Shown here one piece after another: positions 51,832 to 61,073 of a stretch of DNA of 64,000 bases. Under the pieces are notes generated by a model. It worked only from the letters and a program-made list of their open reading frames with translations, did not search any database and was not told where the DNA came from. Within the stretch, counting starts at the first letter, position 1; each line of letters begins with the position of its first letter. The stretch comes from Pseudomonadales bacterium. Its GTDB lineage: Bacteria; Pseudomonadota; Gammaproteobacteria; Pseudomonadales; Porticoccaceae. The position numbers were made by a program, and so were the translations under genes. The DNA lies in assembly GCA_024234435.1 (NCBI GenBank), contig JACKOF010000001.1, positions 1,364,001 through 1,428,000 of the forward strand. The letters are read 5' to 3'.

Positions 51832-52389
51832 TTAAATTTCCATGAGGTCTTTTTCTTTAACCGCCAGCGCCTCGTCAATTTTGGCAATATAGCGGTCTGT
51901 GATTTTTTGAACATCATCCTGAGCACGCCGTTCGTCGTCCTCAGTAATCTCTTTTTCCTTCTGCAGTTCCTTGATATCCGACAGAACATCACGACGAATA
52001 TTACGCACGGAAATTCTTGCGTTTTCAGCCTCCGATTTGGCCTGTTTGATGTAACCTTTGCGGGTTTCCTCTGTCAGGGCAGGCATGGGAATACGAATTA
52101 ACTCACCCGTAGTTGCCGGGTTCAATCCCAGATCAGACTTCATAATCGCCTTTTCCACAGCCACCACCATGGACTTTTCCCAAACAGCGATGGACAGTGT
52201 ACGCGCGTCCAGCACCGTCAGGTTACCAACCTGATTCAGAGGGGTAGCCACGCCGTAGTAATCCACGGTTAAACCATCCAGAATGCTGGGATGGGCCCGC
52301 CCGGTACGGATTTTATTAAATGCAGATCCCAGCGCTTCGACACTTTTGGTCATCCGCTCTTCGGCATCTTGTTTCAATTCTTTAATCAT
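51832..52389 (-). CDS. frr: Ribosome recycling factor
   Basis: Frr with EF-G splits post-termination ribosomes. The 185-residue form starts [20 protein letters not shown] at the ATG of 52387-52389; the frame is open upstream but not conserved there. The signature [17 protein letters not shown] and the [19 protein letters not shown] block are present. It lies between pyrH and uppS. Confidence 0.97.
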   Translation of the reverse strand: MIKELKQDAEERMTKSVEALGSAFNKIRTGRAHPSILDGLTVDYYGVATPLNQVGNLTVLDARTLSIAVWEKSMVVAVEKAIMKSDLGLNPATTGELIRIPMPALTEETRKGYIKQAKSEAENARISVRNIRRDVLSDIKELQKEKEITEDDERRAQDDVQKITDRYIAKIDEALAVKEKDLMEI

Positions 52390-52494
52390 TTTCAATAACC
52401 CTTCTGAGTATTCCCGACTCAATATTTCTGTTCCGGTACGATTCTACTCTGAATCTTTTTTAATAACCGGATACTTCGATCATCAGTACATTTT

Positions 52495-53232
52495 TTATTC
52501 GATGCTTTCTTCGATCAGTGTCCCTTCATCGGCACCCTGCACTATCTTCAGTAAAGCGCCCTGCTTGGACATACGAAACACCCTGAGAGGCATGCAGTGC
52601 TCCCGGCACAAACAAATAGCAGTGAGGTCCATCACTCCCAGCTTCTTTTCCAGGGCTTCGTCGTAACTCAACCGCTGATATAACGTTGCACTACTATCCT
52701 TCATCGGGTCGGAGGAGTACACGCCATCAACCTTGGTTGCCTTCAACACGATATTTGCACCCACTTCTATTCCGCGCAAGCAGGCAGCGGAATCAGTGGT
52801 GAAAAACGGATTGCCTGTACCTGCAGAGAAAATCACCACGTCGCCACTATCCAGATAGCGCATCGCCGTACGGCGGTCATAGTGTTCTACCACACCACTC
52901 ATGGGAATAGCCGACATCACCCTGGCGGAAATATTACTCCGATCGAGGGCATCGCGCATCGCCAAAGCATTCATCACTGTCGCCAGCATGCCCATGTGAT
53001 CACCGGTAACACGCTCCATACCGGCAGCGCTAAGGGCCGCCCCCCGAAACAGGTTGCCACCACCAATCACCAAACCTACCTGAACACCAATACCAACCAG
53101 TTGACCAATCTCCAGAGCCATTCTGTCCAGTACTTTGGGGTCAATACCAAACCCTTCTGCCCCCATTAACTCTTCACCGCTCAGTTTGAGCAGAATACGT
53201 TTGTACTTTCTGTCGTGGCCACTTCCAGGCAT
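52495..53232 (-). CDS. pyrH: Uridylate kinase
   Basis: PyrH phosphorylates UMP to UDP. The 245-residue amino-acid-kinase-fold protein shows [19 protein letters not shown] (phosphate-binding), [10 protein letters not shown], and the [19 protein letters not shown] block typical of bacterial UMP kinases. It lies behind the tsf terminator and before frr. Confidence 0.97.
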   Translation of the reverse strand: MPGSGHDRKYKRILLKLSGEELMGAEGFGIDPKVLDRMALEIGQLVGIGVQVGLVIGGGNLFRGAALSAAGMERVTGDHMGMLATVMNALAMRDALDRSNISARVMSAIPMSGVVEHYDRRTAMRYLDSGDVVIFSAGTGNPFFTTDSAACLRGIEVGANIVLKATKVDGVYSSDPMKDSSATLYQRLSYDEALEKKLGVMDLTAICLCREHCMPLRVFRMSKQGALLKIVQGADEGTLIEESIE

Positions 53233-53342
53233 ATACGTCTCCGGATCAATATAACGTTTGTTTTGGCTTTGCTTTGGCTATCCCCCAAGCCTGCTAAAAT
53301 CAGAGCTAACAGACTCTGGTCACCGCTGAATACTACGATAGC

Positions 53343-53369
53343 AAAAGGCGGGGTCAAGCCCCGCCTTTT
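53343..53369 (-). terminator. Rho-independent terminator after tsf
   Basis: AAAAGGCGGGG pairs with CCCCGCCTTTT; the stem ends in T4 on the minus strand just three bases after the tsf stop. It separates rpsB-tsf from pyrH-frr. Confidence 0.85.
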
Positions 53370-53371
53370 CG

Positions 53372-54235
53372 TTAGCCTTGCGCTTTGACTTGCGCAGCCA
53401 CTTCCGCGGCAAAATCCACTTCCTCAACCTCTATTCCTTCACCGACCTCAAAGCGGGTAAAGGCCAGTATCTCGGCACCAGCATCCTTGACAAGCTTACC
53501 AACCTTGATTTCAGGATCTTTAACGAACGCCTGTTCAACAAGGCTGTTTTCAGCCAGAAACTTGCTCATCCGTCCAATAATCATTTTTTCAATAATTTCT
53601 TCAGGCTTGCCACTTTCACGAGCCTGCGCCGCATAAATTTCCTTTTCCTTTTCAACGGCTTCGGCTGGCATATCTTCAGGTTTAACCACCTGCGGATTCA
53701 CCGCCGCCACATGCATAGCCACATCCTTGGCAACTTCACCGTCTGCAGCGCTCAACGCCACCAGTACAGCAATCCTGTTATTACCATGCACATAGGCACC
53801 GACTACGGGCCCTTCCATGACTTCCACACGACGAACGCTGATATTCTCGCCAATTTTTTGTACTAAAGCCTGACGTGCTTCTTCAACTTGAGCCTGCAGC
53901 GCAGCAACATCAGTCACCTTGCCTGCAAATGCCTTGGCAACTACATCGCTAACAAATGCCAGGAATCCCTCGTCTCGGGCAACAAAGTCAGTTTCACTAT
54001 TTACTTCAACCAGCACACCGTAACTGTTGTCATCTGCAATCTTGATGGATACAACACCATCCGCAGCAGTACGGCCAGCTTTCTTGGCTGCTTTCATACC
54101 ACTGGACTTACGTAAATCTTCAATTGCCTTATCGATATCGCCATCAGCTTCAACAAGCGCCTTCTTGCACTCCATCATGCCGAGACCCGTACGCTCACGC
54201 AGTTCTTTAACCAAAGAGGCGGAAATTGCTGCCAT
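53372..54235 (-). CDS. tsf: Elongation factor Ts
   Basis: EF-Ts recycles EF-Tu by GDP release. The 287-residue protein begins with the UBA-like domain [20 protein letters not shown], followed by the core with [20 protein letters not shown] (EF-Tu contact) and the C-terminal [20 protein letters not shown]. It follows rpsB across two hairpins. Confidence 0.98.
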   Translation of the reverse strand: MAAISASLVKELRERTGLGMMECKKALVEADGDIDKAIEDLRKSSGMKAAKKAGRTAADGVVSIKIADDNSYGVLVEVNSETDFVARDEGFLAFVSDVVAKAFAGKVTDVAALQAQVEEARQALVQKIGENISVRRVEVMEGPVVGAYVHGNNRIAVLVALSAADGEVAKDVAMHVAAVNPQVVKPEDMPAEAVEKEKEIYAAQARESGKPEEIIEKMIIGRMSKFLAENSLVEQAFVKDPEIKVGKLVKDAGAEILAFTRFEVGEGIEVEEVDFAAEVAAQVKAQG

Positions 54236-54272
54236 TGATTGATCCTCACACTTTCACAAATTTAAAGATTTG

Positions 54273-54296
54273 GAAAAGGGGGCTTTGCCCCCTTTC
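54273..54296 (-). terminator. Attenuator-like hairpin between rpsB and tsf
   Basis: GAAAAGGGGGC pairs with GCCCCCTTTC around TTT, with T4 inside the minus-strand descending arm. Partial termination here would give more S2 than EF-Ts mRNA, as known in E. coli. Confidence 0.7.
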
Positions 54297-54310
54297 ATTA
54301 CATTCTTACA

Positions 54311-54336
54311 TTGCTGCCGGCGTTACCCGGCAGCAA
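54311..54336 (-). other. Stable hairpin after the rpsB stop
   Basis: TTGCTGCCGG pairs perfectly with CCGGCAGCAA around a six-base loop, 12 bases beyond rpsB, with no T-run. It may protect the rpsB 3' end or act in mRNA processing. Confidence 0.6.
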
Positions 54337-54348
54337 ATCAGGCGCCAC

Positions 54349-55113
54349 CTAGCTTTTCGCTTCTTCGGCGGAACCTGCTTCGGCTTCCGCTTCAACTTCG
54401 ACAAATTCGTCCTTGCTCGACGCAACGCCACCCTGCCCTTTACCTTCCAGAACAGCATCAGCCATAGCCGTGACGTACAATTTGACGGCGCGAATCGCGT
54501 CATCATTACCAGGAATCACATAATCAACACCATCAGGGTTGCTATTGGTGTCGACGACACCGATAACCGGAATACCCAGTTTGTTGGCTTCCTGCACAGC
54601 AATGCGCTCATGATCAACATCAATGACAAACAATGCGTCTGGCAAGCCACCCATGTCCTTGATACCACCGATAGAGTTTTCCAGCTTCTCCATTAAACGA
54701 GTGCGCATCAGCGCCTCTTTTTTAGTCAGCTTGTCGAAAGTGCCATCCTGACTTTGAGTCTCAAGATCGCGGTAGCGACGGATAGAAGCACGAATGGTTT
54801 TATAGTTGGTCAACATACCACCCAGCCAGCGGTGGCTGACATAAGGCATACCGGCACGATCGGCCTGCTCTTTGATGGTTTTTTGTGCCGCACGCTTGGT
54901 GCCGACAAAAAGAATTTTGTTACCGTTGGACGCCAATTGACGAACCATTTCGAGGGATTCATTAAACGCAGGAACAGTGTGCTCCAGATTGAGGATATGA
55001 ATCTTGTTACGGGCTCCGAAAATGTACTGATCCATTTTGGGATTCCAGAAGCGGGTCTGGTGGCCAAAATGCACACCGGCCTGCAACATGTCACGCATAC
55101 TTACAGTTGTCAT
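54349..55113 (-). CDS. rpsB: 30S ribosomal protein S2
   Basis: S2 binds late on the 30S shoulder. From the ATG at 55111-55113 (AAGGTG five bases upstream) the protein has 254 residues, starting [20 protein letters not shown]; the frame is open further up but not conserved. [18 protein letters not shown] and [20 protein letters not shown] are family landmarks. The acidic C-terminal tail is rich in Glu/Ala. Confidence 0.98.
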   Translation of the reverse strand: MTTVSMRDMLQAGVHFGHQTRFWNPKMDQYIFGARNKIHILNLEHTVPAFNESLEMVRQLASNGNKILFVGTKRAAQKTIKEQADRAGMPYVSHRWLGGMLTNYKTIRASIRRYRDLETQSQDGTFDKLTKKEALMRTRLMEKLENSIGGIKDMGGLPDALFVIDVDHERIAVQEANKLGIPVIGVVDTNSNPDGVDYVIPGNDDAIRAVKLYVTAMADAVLEGKGQGGVASSKDEFVEVEAEAEAGSAEEAKS

Positions 55114-55294
55114 AATTTCACCTTGTATTAGGGTTAAACCTCCACATATCCCACCGGCCAACCAAAACTCCGCAAAGGGAATTCCAGCACCCAGACAGAT
55201 GTGCCGATATGTGTGTGTCGTTAAGTTTTATTGACTTCCGGGAACATTCGTAGAACCTCACAAATGCCCATATCCTGAAGCGGTGCGCTTTATA
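55114..55294 (-). promoter_or_regulatory. rpsB promoter and long leader
   Basis: An extended -10 (TGGTATAAA, box 55289-55294 on the minus strand) is followed by GCGCACC, a discriminator expected for stringent control. No good -35 is visible. The roughly 170-base leader contains GGGTGCTGGAATTCCC and GGCCGGTGGGATATG, GC-rich paired segments. In gammaproteobacteria the rpsB leader is bound by S2 for autoregulation, so this leader is a likely target; that is inference. Confidence 0.6.
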
Positions 55295-55414
55295 CCATAA
55301 AGACAACAAACAAACCAGCCATAAAGAGACTCGATAGCCGAAGGGTATTGACCGCAATCAGGGCGACAATACACGCCAAAAATCAGACAAAACCCCGGAA
55401 ACAGAAAGTCAGGA

Positions 55415-55443
55415 TGACTTTTCAAGGTTTGAGTAGTTACAAT
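55415..55443 (+). promoter_or_regulatory. Possible sigma70 promoter of map-glnD
   Basis: TGACTT (55415-55420) and TACAAT (55438-55443) are 17 bases apart. The map start follows 35 bases later. The -35 box is weak. Confidence 0.45.
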
Positions 55444-55478
55444 AGCCGCCCCTCCAGAAGCGGGTTGGAATCCTACTC

Positions 55479-56249
55479 ATGTCTGTTCACATAAAAACAG
55501 CTGACGAAATCGAAAAAATGCGTGTTGCCGGGCGAATGGCTGCAGAGGTCCTCGAACTGATAGAACCGTACGTCGTACCCGGTGTAACGACAGCAGAGCT
55601 GGACCGGATATGTCACGATCACATTGTCAACGTTCAGAAGGCCATCCCCGCCTGCCTGAATTACCGTGGCTTTCCAAAATCCATTTGTACATCCGTGAAT
55701 CAGGTTGTCTGTCACGGCATTCCCTCTGAGAAAAAAACGCTTAAAAACGGGGACATTATCAACATTGACGTAACCGTTATTTATGACGGGTACTACGGCG
55801 ACACCAGCAAGATGTTTTGCGTAGGCAAAGTGGCAGAGCACGCTATCCGTTTGATCAGTGTCACCCAGGAATGCCTCTATAAAGCCATACAACTGGTAAA
55901 GCCTGGCTGTCGACTTGGCGATATTGGCCATGTCATTCAGCAACATGCGGAACAAAATTATTACAGTGTGGTTCGCGACTATTGCGGCCACGGGATTGGC
56001 AATGAATTCCACCAGGAGCCACAGGTTTTACACTATGGCAAACCCGACACGGGTATGACGCTCAAGGAAGGCATGACTTTCACGATCGAGCCCATGATCA
56101 ACGCAGGTAAGTATCAAACCAAACTCAAGAAAGATGGCTGGACAGTTGAAACCCGGGATAATCGCCTGTCTGCCCAGTGGGAACACACCCTGGCCGTCAC
56201 AAGTGACGGTGTTGAAGTACTGACTGCACGCAGTGAAGAAAACTTTTAA
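55479..56249 (+). CDS. map: Methionine aminopeptidase
   Basis: Map removes initiator Met from new proteins. The 256-residue pita-bread-fold enzyme shows metal-ligand segments INIDVTVIYDGYYGDTSKMF, the histidine in YCGHGIGNEFHQEPQVLHYG, and Glu ligands in TFTIEPMIN and AQWEHTLAVT. It diverges from rpsB, as in E. coli, and its stop overlaps the glnD start (TAATG). Confidence 0.98.
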   Translation: MSVHIKTADEIEKMRVAGRMAAEVLELIEPYVVPGVTTAELDRICHDHIVNVQKAIPACLNYRGFPKSICTSVNQVVCHGIPSEKKTLKNGDIINIDVTVIYDGYYGDTSKMFCVGKVAEHAIRLISVTQECLYKAIQLVKPGCRLGDIGHVIQQHAEQNYYSVVRDYCGHGIGNEFHQEPQVLHYGKPDTGMTLKEGMTFTIEPMINAGKYQTKLKKDGWTVETRDNRLSAQWEHTLAVTSDGVEVLTARSEENF

Positions 56250-58969
56250 TGCGTGATAACAAGACCTTATTGTTTTTTGACGAAACACGTTTTCTCAAAG
56301 CACTGGACGCCGCCAGGCGTCCCATCGACATCATTCAGACATTTAAGGATGCCATTGGCGCCGCAAATACCCACTTCGATAACCGCTTTCTGGAAGGTGA
56401 AGAACCGGACAGCCTGATTCATGAACGTTCTCAATTCATGGATCATATGCTGCAACACGCCTGGAACCAGTATCAGTGGGATAAAAATATCGCCCTGCTC
56501 GCTGTCGGCGGTTACGGCAGGGGCGAACTGCACCCTCAATCCGATATTGATTTGATGCTGCTGATTCGGCGCGGCAGTCCCCAGCGCTATCAACAAAGCA
56601 TTGAAAGCTTCCTGACTTTCCTGTGGGATATCCAGCTAAAAATCGGCCACAGTGTTCGCTCACTCGCGCAGTGCGTGGAAGAAGCAAAAGCGGATATCAC
56701 CGTTGCCACTAATCTGATGGAAACCAGAATCATCACTGGCGACGAAAAACTTCGTCAGTCGATGATCAATAAAACCGGCCCCAGAAAAATCTGGAGTTCA
56801 AAAAACTTCTTCCAGGCAAAACTGGACGAACAGATCGAGCGTCACAAAAAGCAGGGAAATACCGAATACAACCTGGAGCCCAACATCAAGGAAGCGCCAG
56901 GCGGCTTGCGCGATTTACAGATGATTAACTGGGTCGCTCGCCGACACTTTTGCGTTGATTCCATCGAAGAACTTGTGGGCAAGGATTTTTTAAGCCCTGA
57001 TGAATACCTGCAACTACGCCGCGGCCAATCGTTCCTCTGGAAAGTGCGCTACGGGTTGCACCTGATTGCCGAGCGTCCGGAAGAAAAGCTCCTGTTCGAC
57101 ACGCAGCGAAAACTGGCCACCATGCTGGGTTATGAAGATGACGACGAAAGACTCGGTGTCGAGTACTTTATGCAACACTACTATCAGGTAGTACTCTCTA
57201 TTCGCGAGCTCAATGATGTCATGCTGCAGTATCTGGATGAAACCATCCTGAAAAAAGACAGAGCCAGGCGAGTATATCCGCTGAATGAACGTTTTCAGGT
57301 TAGGGATCACCATATTGAAACTGTGGGTGAATGGGTTTTCGCCAAACACCCATCCTCGTTGCTTGAGATCTTCTGTCTGCTGGGGGAAAACGAAAAAATA
57401 ATCGGTATTCGGGCCGCGACTATTCGTCAAATTCGCCAATACCGCAGACTGATCGATGACCGTTTTCGCAACAAGCCTGAAAACAAAGCCCTTTTTTTAC
57501 GTTTATTGAAGTGTCCATACCAACTGAGCTCGCAGTTACAGCGCATGACTCGCTATGGCATTCTCGGCAGATACCTGCCTGAGTTTGGCAAAATTATTGG
57601 CCAGACCCAGCACGACCTTTTCCACCGCTATCCGGTAGATGCCCACACACTGATGCTAATCAGAAATATGCGCCGTTTTGATCGCCCGGAGATTGCTGAA
57701 GAGTTTCCGATCTCAGCCCATATCTACAAAAACCTGCCCAAACCAGAGCTCGCTTTTATGGCCGGGCTGTACCATGACATAGCCAAGGGTCGCGGTGGTG
57801 ATCACTCCACTCTCGGCGCGATAGACGCAGCCAGTTTCTGCCGTCGACACGGATTACCGGAAGAGGAAGTAAAGCTGGTTGCCTGGCTGGTGGAAAACCA
57901 CCTGCTGATGTCAAGTACATCACAGCGGTCAGACCTCTCTGACCCGGATGTCATTCACAAATTTGCCAGTATGATAGGCGAACAGATCCGTCTGGACTAT
58001 CTCTATATTCTCACCGTTGCCGACATTACCGCCACCAACGAAAGCCTCTGGAATAACTGGAAAGGCTCTCTGATGCGCCAGCTCTACATGGAGACCCGCC
58101 GCGCCTTGCAACGAGGGCTGGAAAACCCGGTAGATCGCAAAGCCTGGGTTAACAGCATCAAGACAACCAGTATTCAGCAACTGGCAGAAATAGGGATTGA
58201 CAAAGCTACGACAGAAGCTATCTGGGGAGATCTGGACGACGACTTTTTCGTGCGTGAGCGACCAGACGATATCATCGCTAATACCCTGGCGATCGCAAAA
58301 CATCCGAACTCATCAGAGCCGTTGATCCTGATCGAAAATGTCGGCGTGGAAGTACCTGTTGCCACCCGGATATTCATTCACACGAAAGGCATCAGCAATG
58401 TTTTCCCAATAGCAGCGGCAACGCTGGATCAACTACACCTGAACATTCAGGATGCCCGACTCAACGCCGACAACAGTAATAATACATTCGACACTTTTTA
58501 CGTACTGGATGAAAATGATGAGCCGTTCAGCCAGAACCCGGAAGTAGTCAGCAAGGTTCAACGCACGTTATCACATGCGCTACTCAACCCCGCCAGCACC
58601 ACTTTCCGAATTCAACGGCACACCCCGCGCCAGCTAAAGCACCTAACCATGCGCACCCTCGCCAGCATAAGCAACGACCTTCATAAAAATGCCACGATTC
58701 TGGAAGTGATCACACCGGACAGGCCCGGTTTACTGGCGCATCTGGGGCGTATTTTTATGCGCTTTGGACTGCGTTTACTGGGTGCTAAAATTTCCACTTT
58801 TGGAGAGCGGGTTGAAGACGTGTTTTACTTGGTCGACAACGACTACCAACCCCTGAGTAATGCGGCTTTTTGCGAACGCTTGAGCGATACTATCTGTCGC
58901 GAGCTTGACGCCCGTAACAAAGAGGATATTGAAGGCGAACCCCTGCAAAAAATGAAACTCTGGCAGTAA
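56249..58969 (+). CDS. glnD: Bifunctional uridylyltransferase / uridylyl-removing enzyme GlnD
   Basis: GlnD senses glutamine and (de)uridylylates PII (GlnB/GlnK), controlling nitrogen assimilation. The 906-residue protein has the nucleotidyltransferase motif GGYGRGELHPQSDIDLML (87-104), the HD domain for the removing activity (H509-D510 in YHDIAKGRGGDHST), and two C-terminal ACT domains (about 690-780 and 815-890) for glutamine sensing. The position map-glnD-dapC is as in E. coli and Pseudomonas. Confidence 0.98.
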   Translation: MRDNKTLLFFDETRFLKALDAARRPIDIIQTFKDAIGAANTHFDNRFLEGEEPDSLIHERSQFMDHMLQHAWNQYQWDKNIALLAVGGYGRGELHPQSDIDLMLLIRRGSPQRYQQSIESFLTFLWDIQLKIGHSVRSLAQCVEEAKADITVATNLMETRIITGDEKLRQSMINKTGPRKIWSSKNFFQAKLDEQIERHKKQGNTEYNLEPNIKEAPGGLRDLQMINWVARRHFCVDSIEELVGKDFLSPDEYLQLRRGQSFLWKVRYGLHLIAERPEEKLLFDTQRKLATMLGYEDDDERLGVEYFMQHYYQVVLSIRELNDVMLQYLDETILKKDRARRVYPLNERFQVRDHHIETVGEWVFAKHPSSLLEIFCLLGENEKIIGIRAATIRQIRQYRRLIDDRFRNKPENKALFLRLLKCPYQLSSQLQRMTRYGILGRYLPEFGKIIGQTQHDLFHRYPVDAHTLMLIRNMRRFDRPEIAEEFPISAHIYKNLPKPELAFMAGLYHDIAKGRGGDHSTLGAIDAASFCRRHGLPEEEVKLVAWLVENHLLMSSTSQRSDLSDPDVIHKFASMIGEQIRLDYLYILTVADITATNESLWNNWKGSLMRQLYMETRRALQRGLENPVDRKAWVNSIKTTSIQQLAEIGIDKATTEAIWGDLDDDFFVRERPDDIIANTLAIAKHPNSSEPLILIENVGVEVPVATRIFIHTKGISNVFPIAAATLDQLHLNIQDARLNADNSNNTFDTFYVLDENDEPFSQNPEVVSKVQRTLSHALLNPASTTFRIQRHTPRQLKHLTMRTLASISNDLHKNATILEVITPDRPGLLAHLGRIFMRFGLRLLGAKISTFGERVEDVFYLVDNDYQPLSNAAFCERLSDTICRELDARNKEDIEGEPLQKMKLWQ

Positions 58970-59064
58970 ACAATCTTCGCGAAGAGTTGTGGTAAACACG
59001 ACGAAGAGAGAACGTTCGTCAATGAAGTTAAATAAAAAACAGTAACCGAGTAAACATCAAGCAC

Positions 59065-60261
59065 ATGAATCCCAATCTGGAAAAACTGCATCGCTACCCG
59101 TTCGAGAAGCTCAATGCACTGAAAGCCGGGATAACACCTGTAGACAAGCCACACATCGCGCTATCAATTGGCGAACCCAAGCACCCGCCCCCCACCTTTG
59201 TCAAACAGGCCTTAATTGATCACATTGAAAAACTCTCGGCTTACCCGACCACAAAGGGAATCCCTGAACTTCGCCAGGCCATAGCCCATTGGCTGAATCA
59301 TCGGTTTGCACTCACCAGCATAGATGCCGACACGCAGGTACTACCTGTTAACGGTACACGTGAAGCGTTGTTCGCCTTTGCGCAAGCCGTTGTCACACCA
59401 TCAAACGATGCTCTGGTCGTCATGCCCAATCCTTTTTACCAGATCTACGAAGGTGCAGCGTTGCTGGCAGGCGCACAACCCCATTATTTAAATTGCACCG
59501 AGGAAAACCGTTTTGTACCGGATTTTAACGCCGTCAGTGCCGATATATGGCAGCGTTGCCAGTTGCTTTACCTGTGCAGCCCAGGCAATCCGACAGGTGC
59601 TGTACTGAGCACCGACATTCTAAAAAAGCTGATTGCACTGGCCGACCAATACAACTTTGTTATCGCCAGCGATGAGTGTTACTCGGAAATTTATTTTGAC
59701 GAAAACCACCCGCCCACCGGATTGCTCCAGGCCTGTGCTGAAATGGGCCGCCATGATTACCACCGCTGCATGGTGTTCCACAGCCTCTCTAAGCGCTCCA
59801 ACCTGCCGGGTATGCGCTCAGGGTTTGTCGCTGGCGACGCAGAAATAATGGAAAAATTTTTGCTCTACCGCACGTATCATGGCTGCGCCATGCCTGTACA
59901 CACCCAACTGGCCAGCGCCGCCGCCTGGCGAGATGAACAGCATGTTCGTGAGAACCGTCAGCAATATCGTCAGAAGTTTCAGATATTTCAGGAAATATTG
60001 GGTAACACGCTTGCGCTTCAACAACCCGATGCCGGCTTCTATTTCTGGGCCAACACCCGTTCAGCAGGAAAGGGCTGCGACCAACAATTTGCAACGCAGC
60101 TTTTCGCACAACAACATGTCACAGTATTGCCCGGTAGTCTGCTGGGTCGAGAGCACAATGGCAGCAACCCCGGCACAAACCGAATTCGCATGGCATTGGT
60201 CGCCTCTGTTGATGAATGCCGTGAGGCGGCACAGCGAATCAAGGCGTTTGTTGAAAGCTGA
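59065..60261 (+). CDS. dapC: Succinyldiaminopimelate transaminase (DapC)
   Basis: DapC transfers an amino group in the succinylase branch of lysine/meso-diaminopimelate synthesis. The 398-residue class I aminotransferase has the PLP lysine K243 in SLSKRSNLPGMRSGF, the SPGNPTGAVL segment and the C-terminal arginine in NRIRMALVAS. The glnD-dapC neighbourhood supports the assignment over other class I aminotransferases. ATG at 59065; the stop overlaps the nth start (TGATG). Confidence 0.92.
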   Translation: MNPNLEKLHRYPFEKLNALKAGITPVDKPHIALSIGEPKHPPPTFVKQALIDHIEKLSAYPTTKGIPELRQAIAHWLNHRFALTSIDADTQVLPVNGTREALFAFAQAVVTPSNDALVVMPNPFYQIYEGAALLAGAQPHYLNCTEENRFVPDFNAVSADIWQRCQLLYLCSPGNPTGAVLSTDILKKLIALADQYNFVIASDECYSEIYFDENHPPTGLLQACAEMGRHDYHRCMVFHSLSKRSNLPGMRSGFVAGDAEIMEKFLLYRTYHGCAMPVHTQLASAAAWRDEQHVRENRQQYRQKFQIFQEILGNTLALQQPDAGFYFWANTRSAGKGCDQQFATQLFAQQHVTVLPGSLLGREHNGSNPGTNRIRMALVASVDECREAAQRIKAFVES

Positions 60262-60914
60262 TGCTCAAAAAAGAACGGTGTGAATTTATTCTCAGCAAGC
60301 TCAACGAGCTTTATCCGGACACCCCTATTCCATTGGATCACAAAGACCCATACACCCTGCTCGTTGCGGTATTGTTGTCGGCCCAGTGTACGGACGAGCG
60401 AGTGAATCAGGTTACCCCTCAGCTGTTCAGTCTGGCAGATAATCCGTTCGATATGAGTCAAGTCACCGTCGAGGCCATCTATGACGTTATTCGACCCTGC
60501 GGGCTTGCACCACAGAAATCCAAAGCTATCTTGGGCCTGTCCCGCATACTGGTTGACCAATACGCTGGCGAAGTACCCGAAGATATGGCACTACTGGAGA
60601 AACTGCCTGGTGTCGGCCATAAAACCGCCAGCGTGGTGATGTCCCAGGCATTCGGTCACCCAGCCTTCCCGGTAGACACTCATATCCACCGATTGGCCCA
60701 GCGCTGGGGGCTAACCAGCGGCAAAAATGTCACCCAAACTGAAAAAGATTTAAAGCGCCTTTTCCCGAAAGAAAGCTGGAATAAATTACATCTGCAAATT
60801 ATTTATTACGGCCGGGAGTATTGTTCTGCCAGAGGCTGTGACGGTCGCATTTGCGAAATTTGCACCACCTGTTACCCCAACAGAAAAACCCCGTTCAAGG
60901 CAAAAAAAGCCTGA
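60261..60914 (+). CDS. nth: Endonuclease III-type DNA glycosylase with altered cluster loop
   Basis: Nth removes oxidised pyrimidines and nicks the abasic site. The 217-residue protein has the helix-hairpin-helix LPGVGHKTASVV with catalytic K121 and D139 (FPVDTHIH), each one position beyond the E. coli K120 and D138. The C-terminal iron-sulfur loop is unusual: cysteines at 188, 193, 198, 201 and 204 instead of C-X6-C-X2-C-X5-C. Three align with E. coli ligands; the second ligand position holds glycine. Overall it looks closer to the Nth of Bacteroidetes, Planctomycetes and Chlamydiae than to the rnf-linked enterobacterial Nth. Start overlaps the dapC stop. Confidence 0.9.
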   Translation: MLKKERCEFILSKLNELYPDTPIPLDHKDPYTLLVAVLLSAQCTDERVNQVTPQLFSLADNPFDMSQVTVEAIYDVIRPCGLAPQKSKAILGLSRILVDQYAGEVPEDMALLEKLPGVGHKTASVVMSQAFGHPAFPVDTHIHRLAQRWGLTSGKNVTQTEKDLKRLFPKESWNKLHLQIIYYGREYCSARGCDGRICEICTTCYPNRKTPFKAKKA

Positions 60915-61073
60915 CCCTTCAGCTTCCACTATACCCAGCAATATCGACAAGGTAATATGTCATCATCTTTTTCAGAGGCGATAACAGGGCTTGTAATTTG
61001 TTCAAAACAAATAAAATACTCTTATGGTAAATACACCTTTCTACTCCACAGCGAACAGACCTGCCGATAATTT

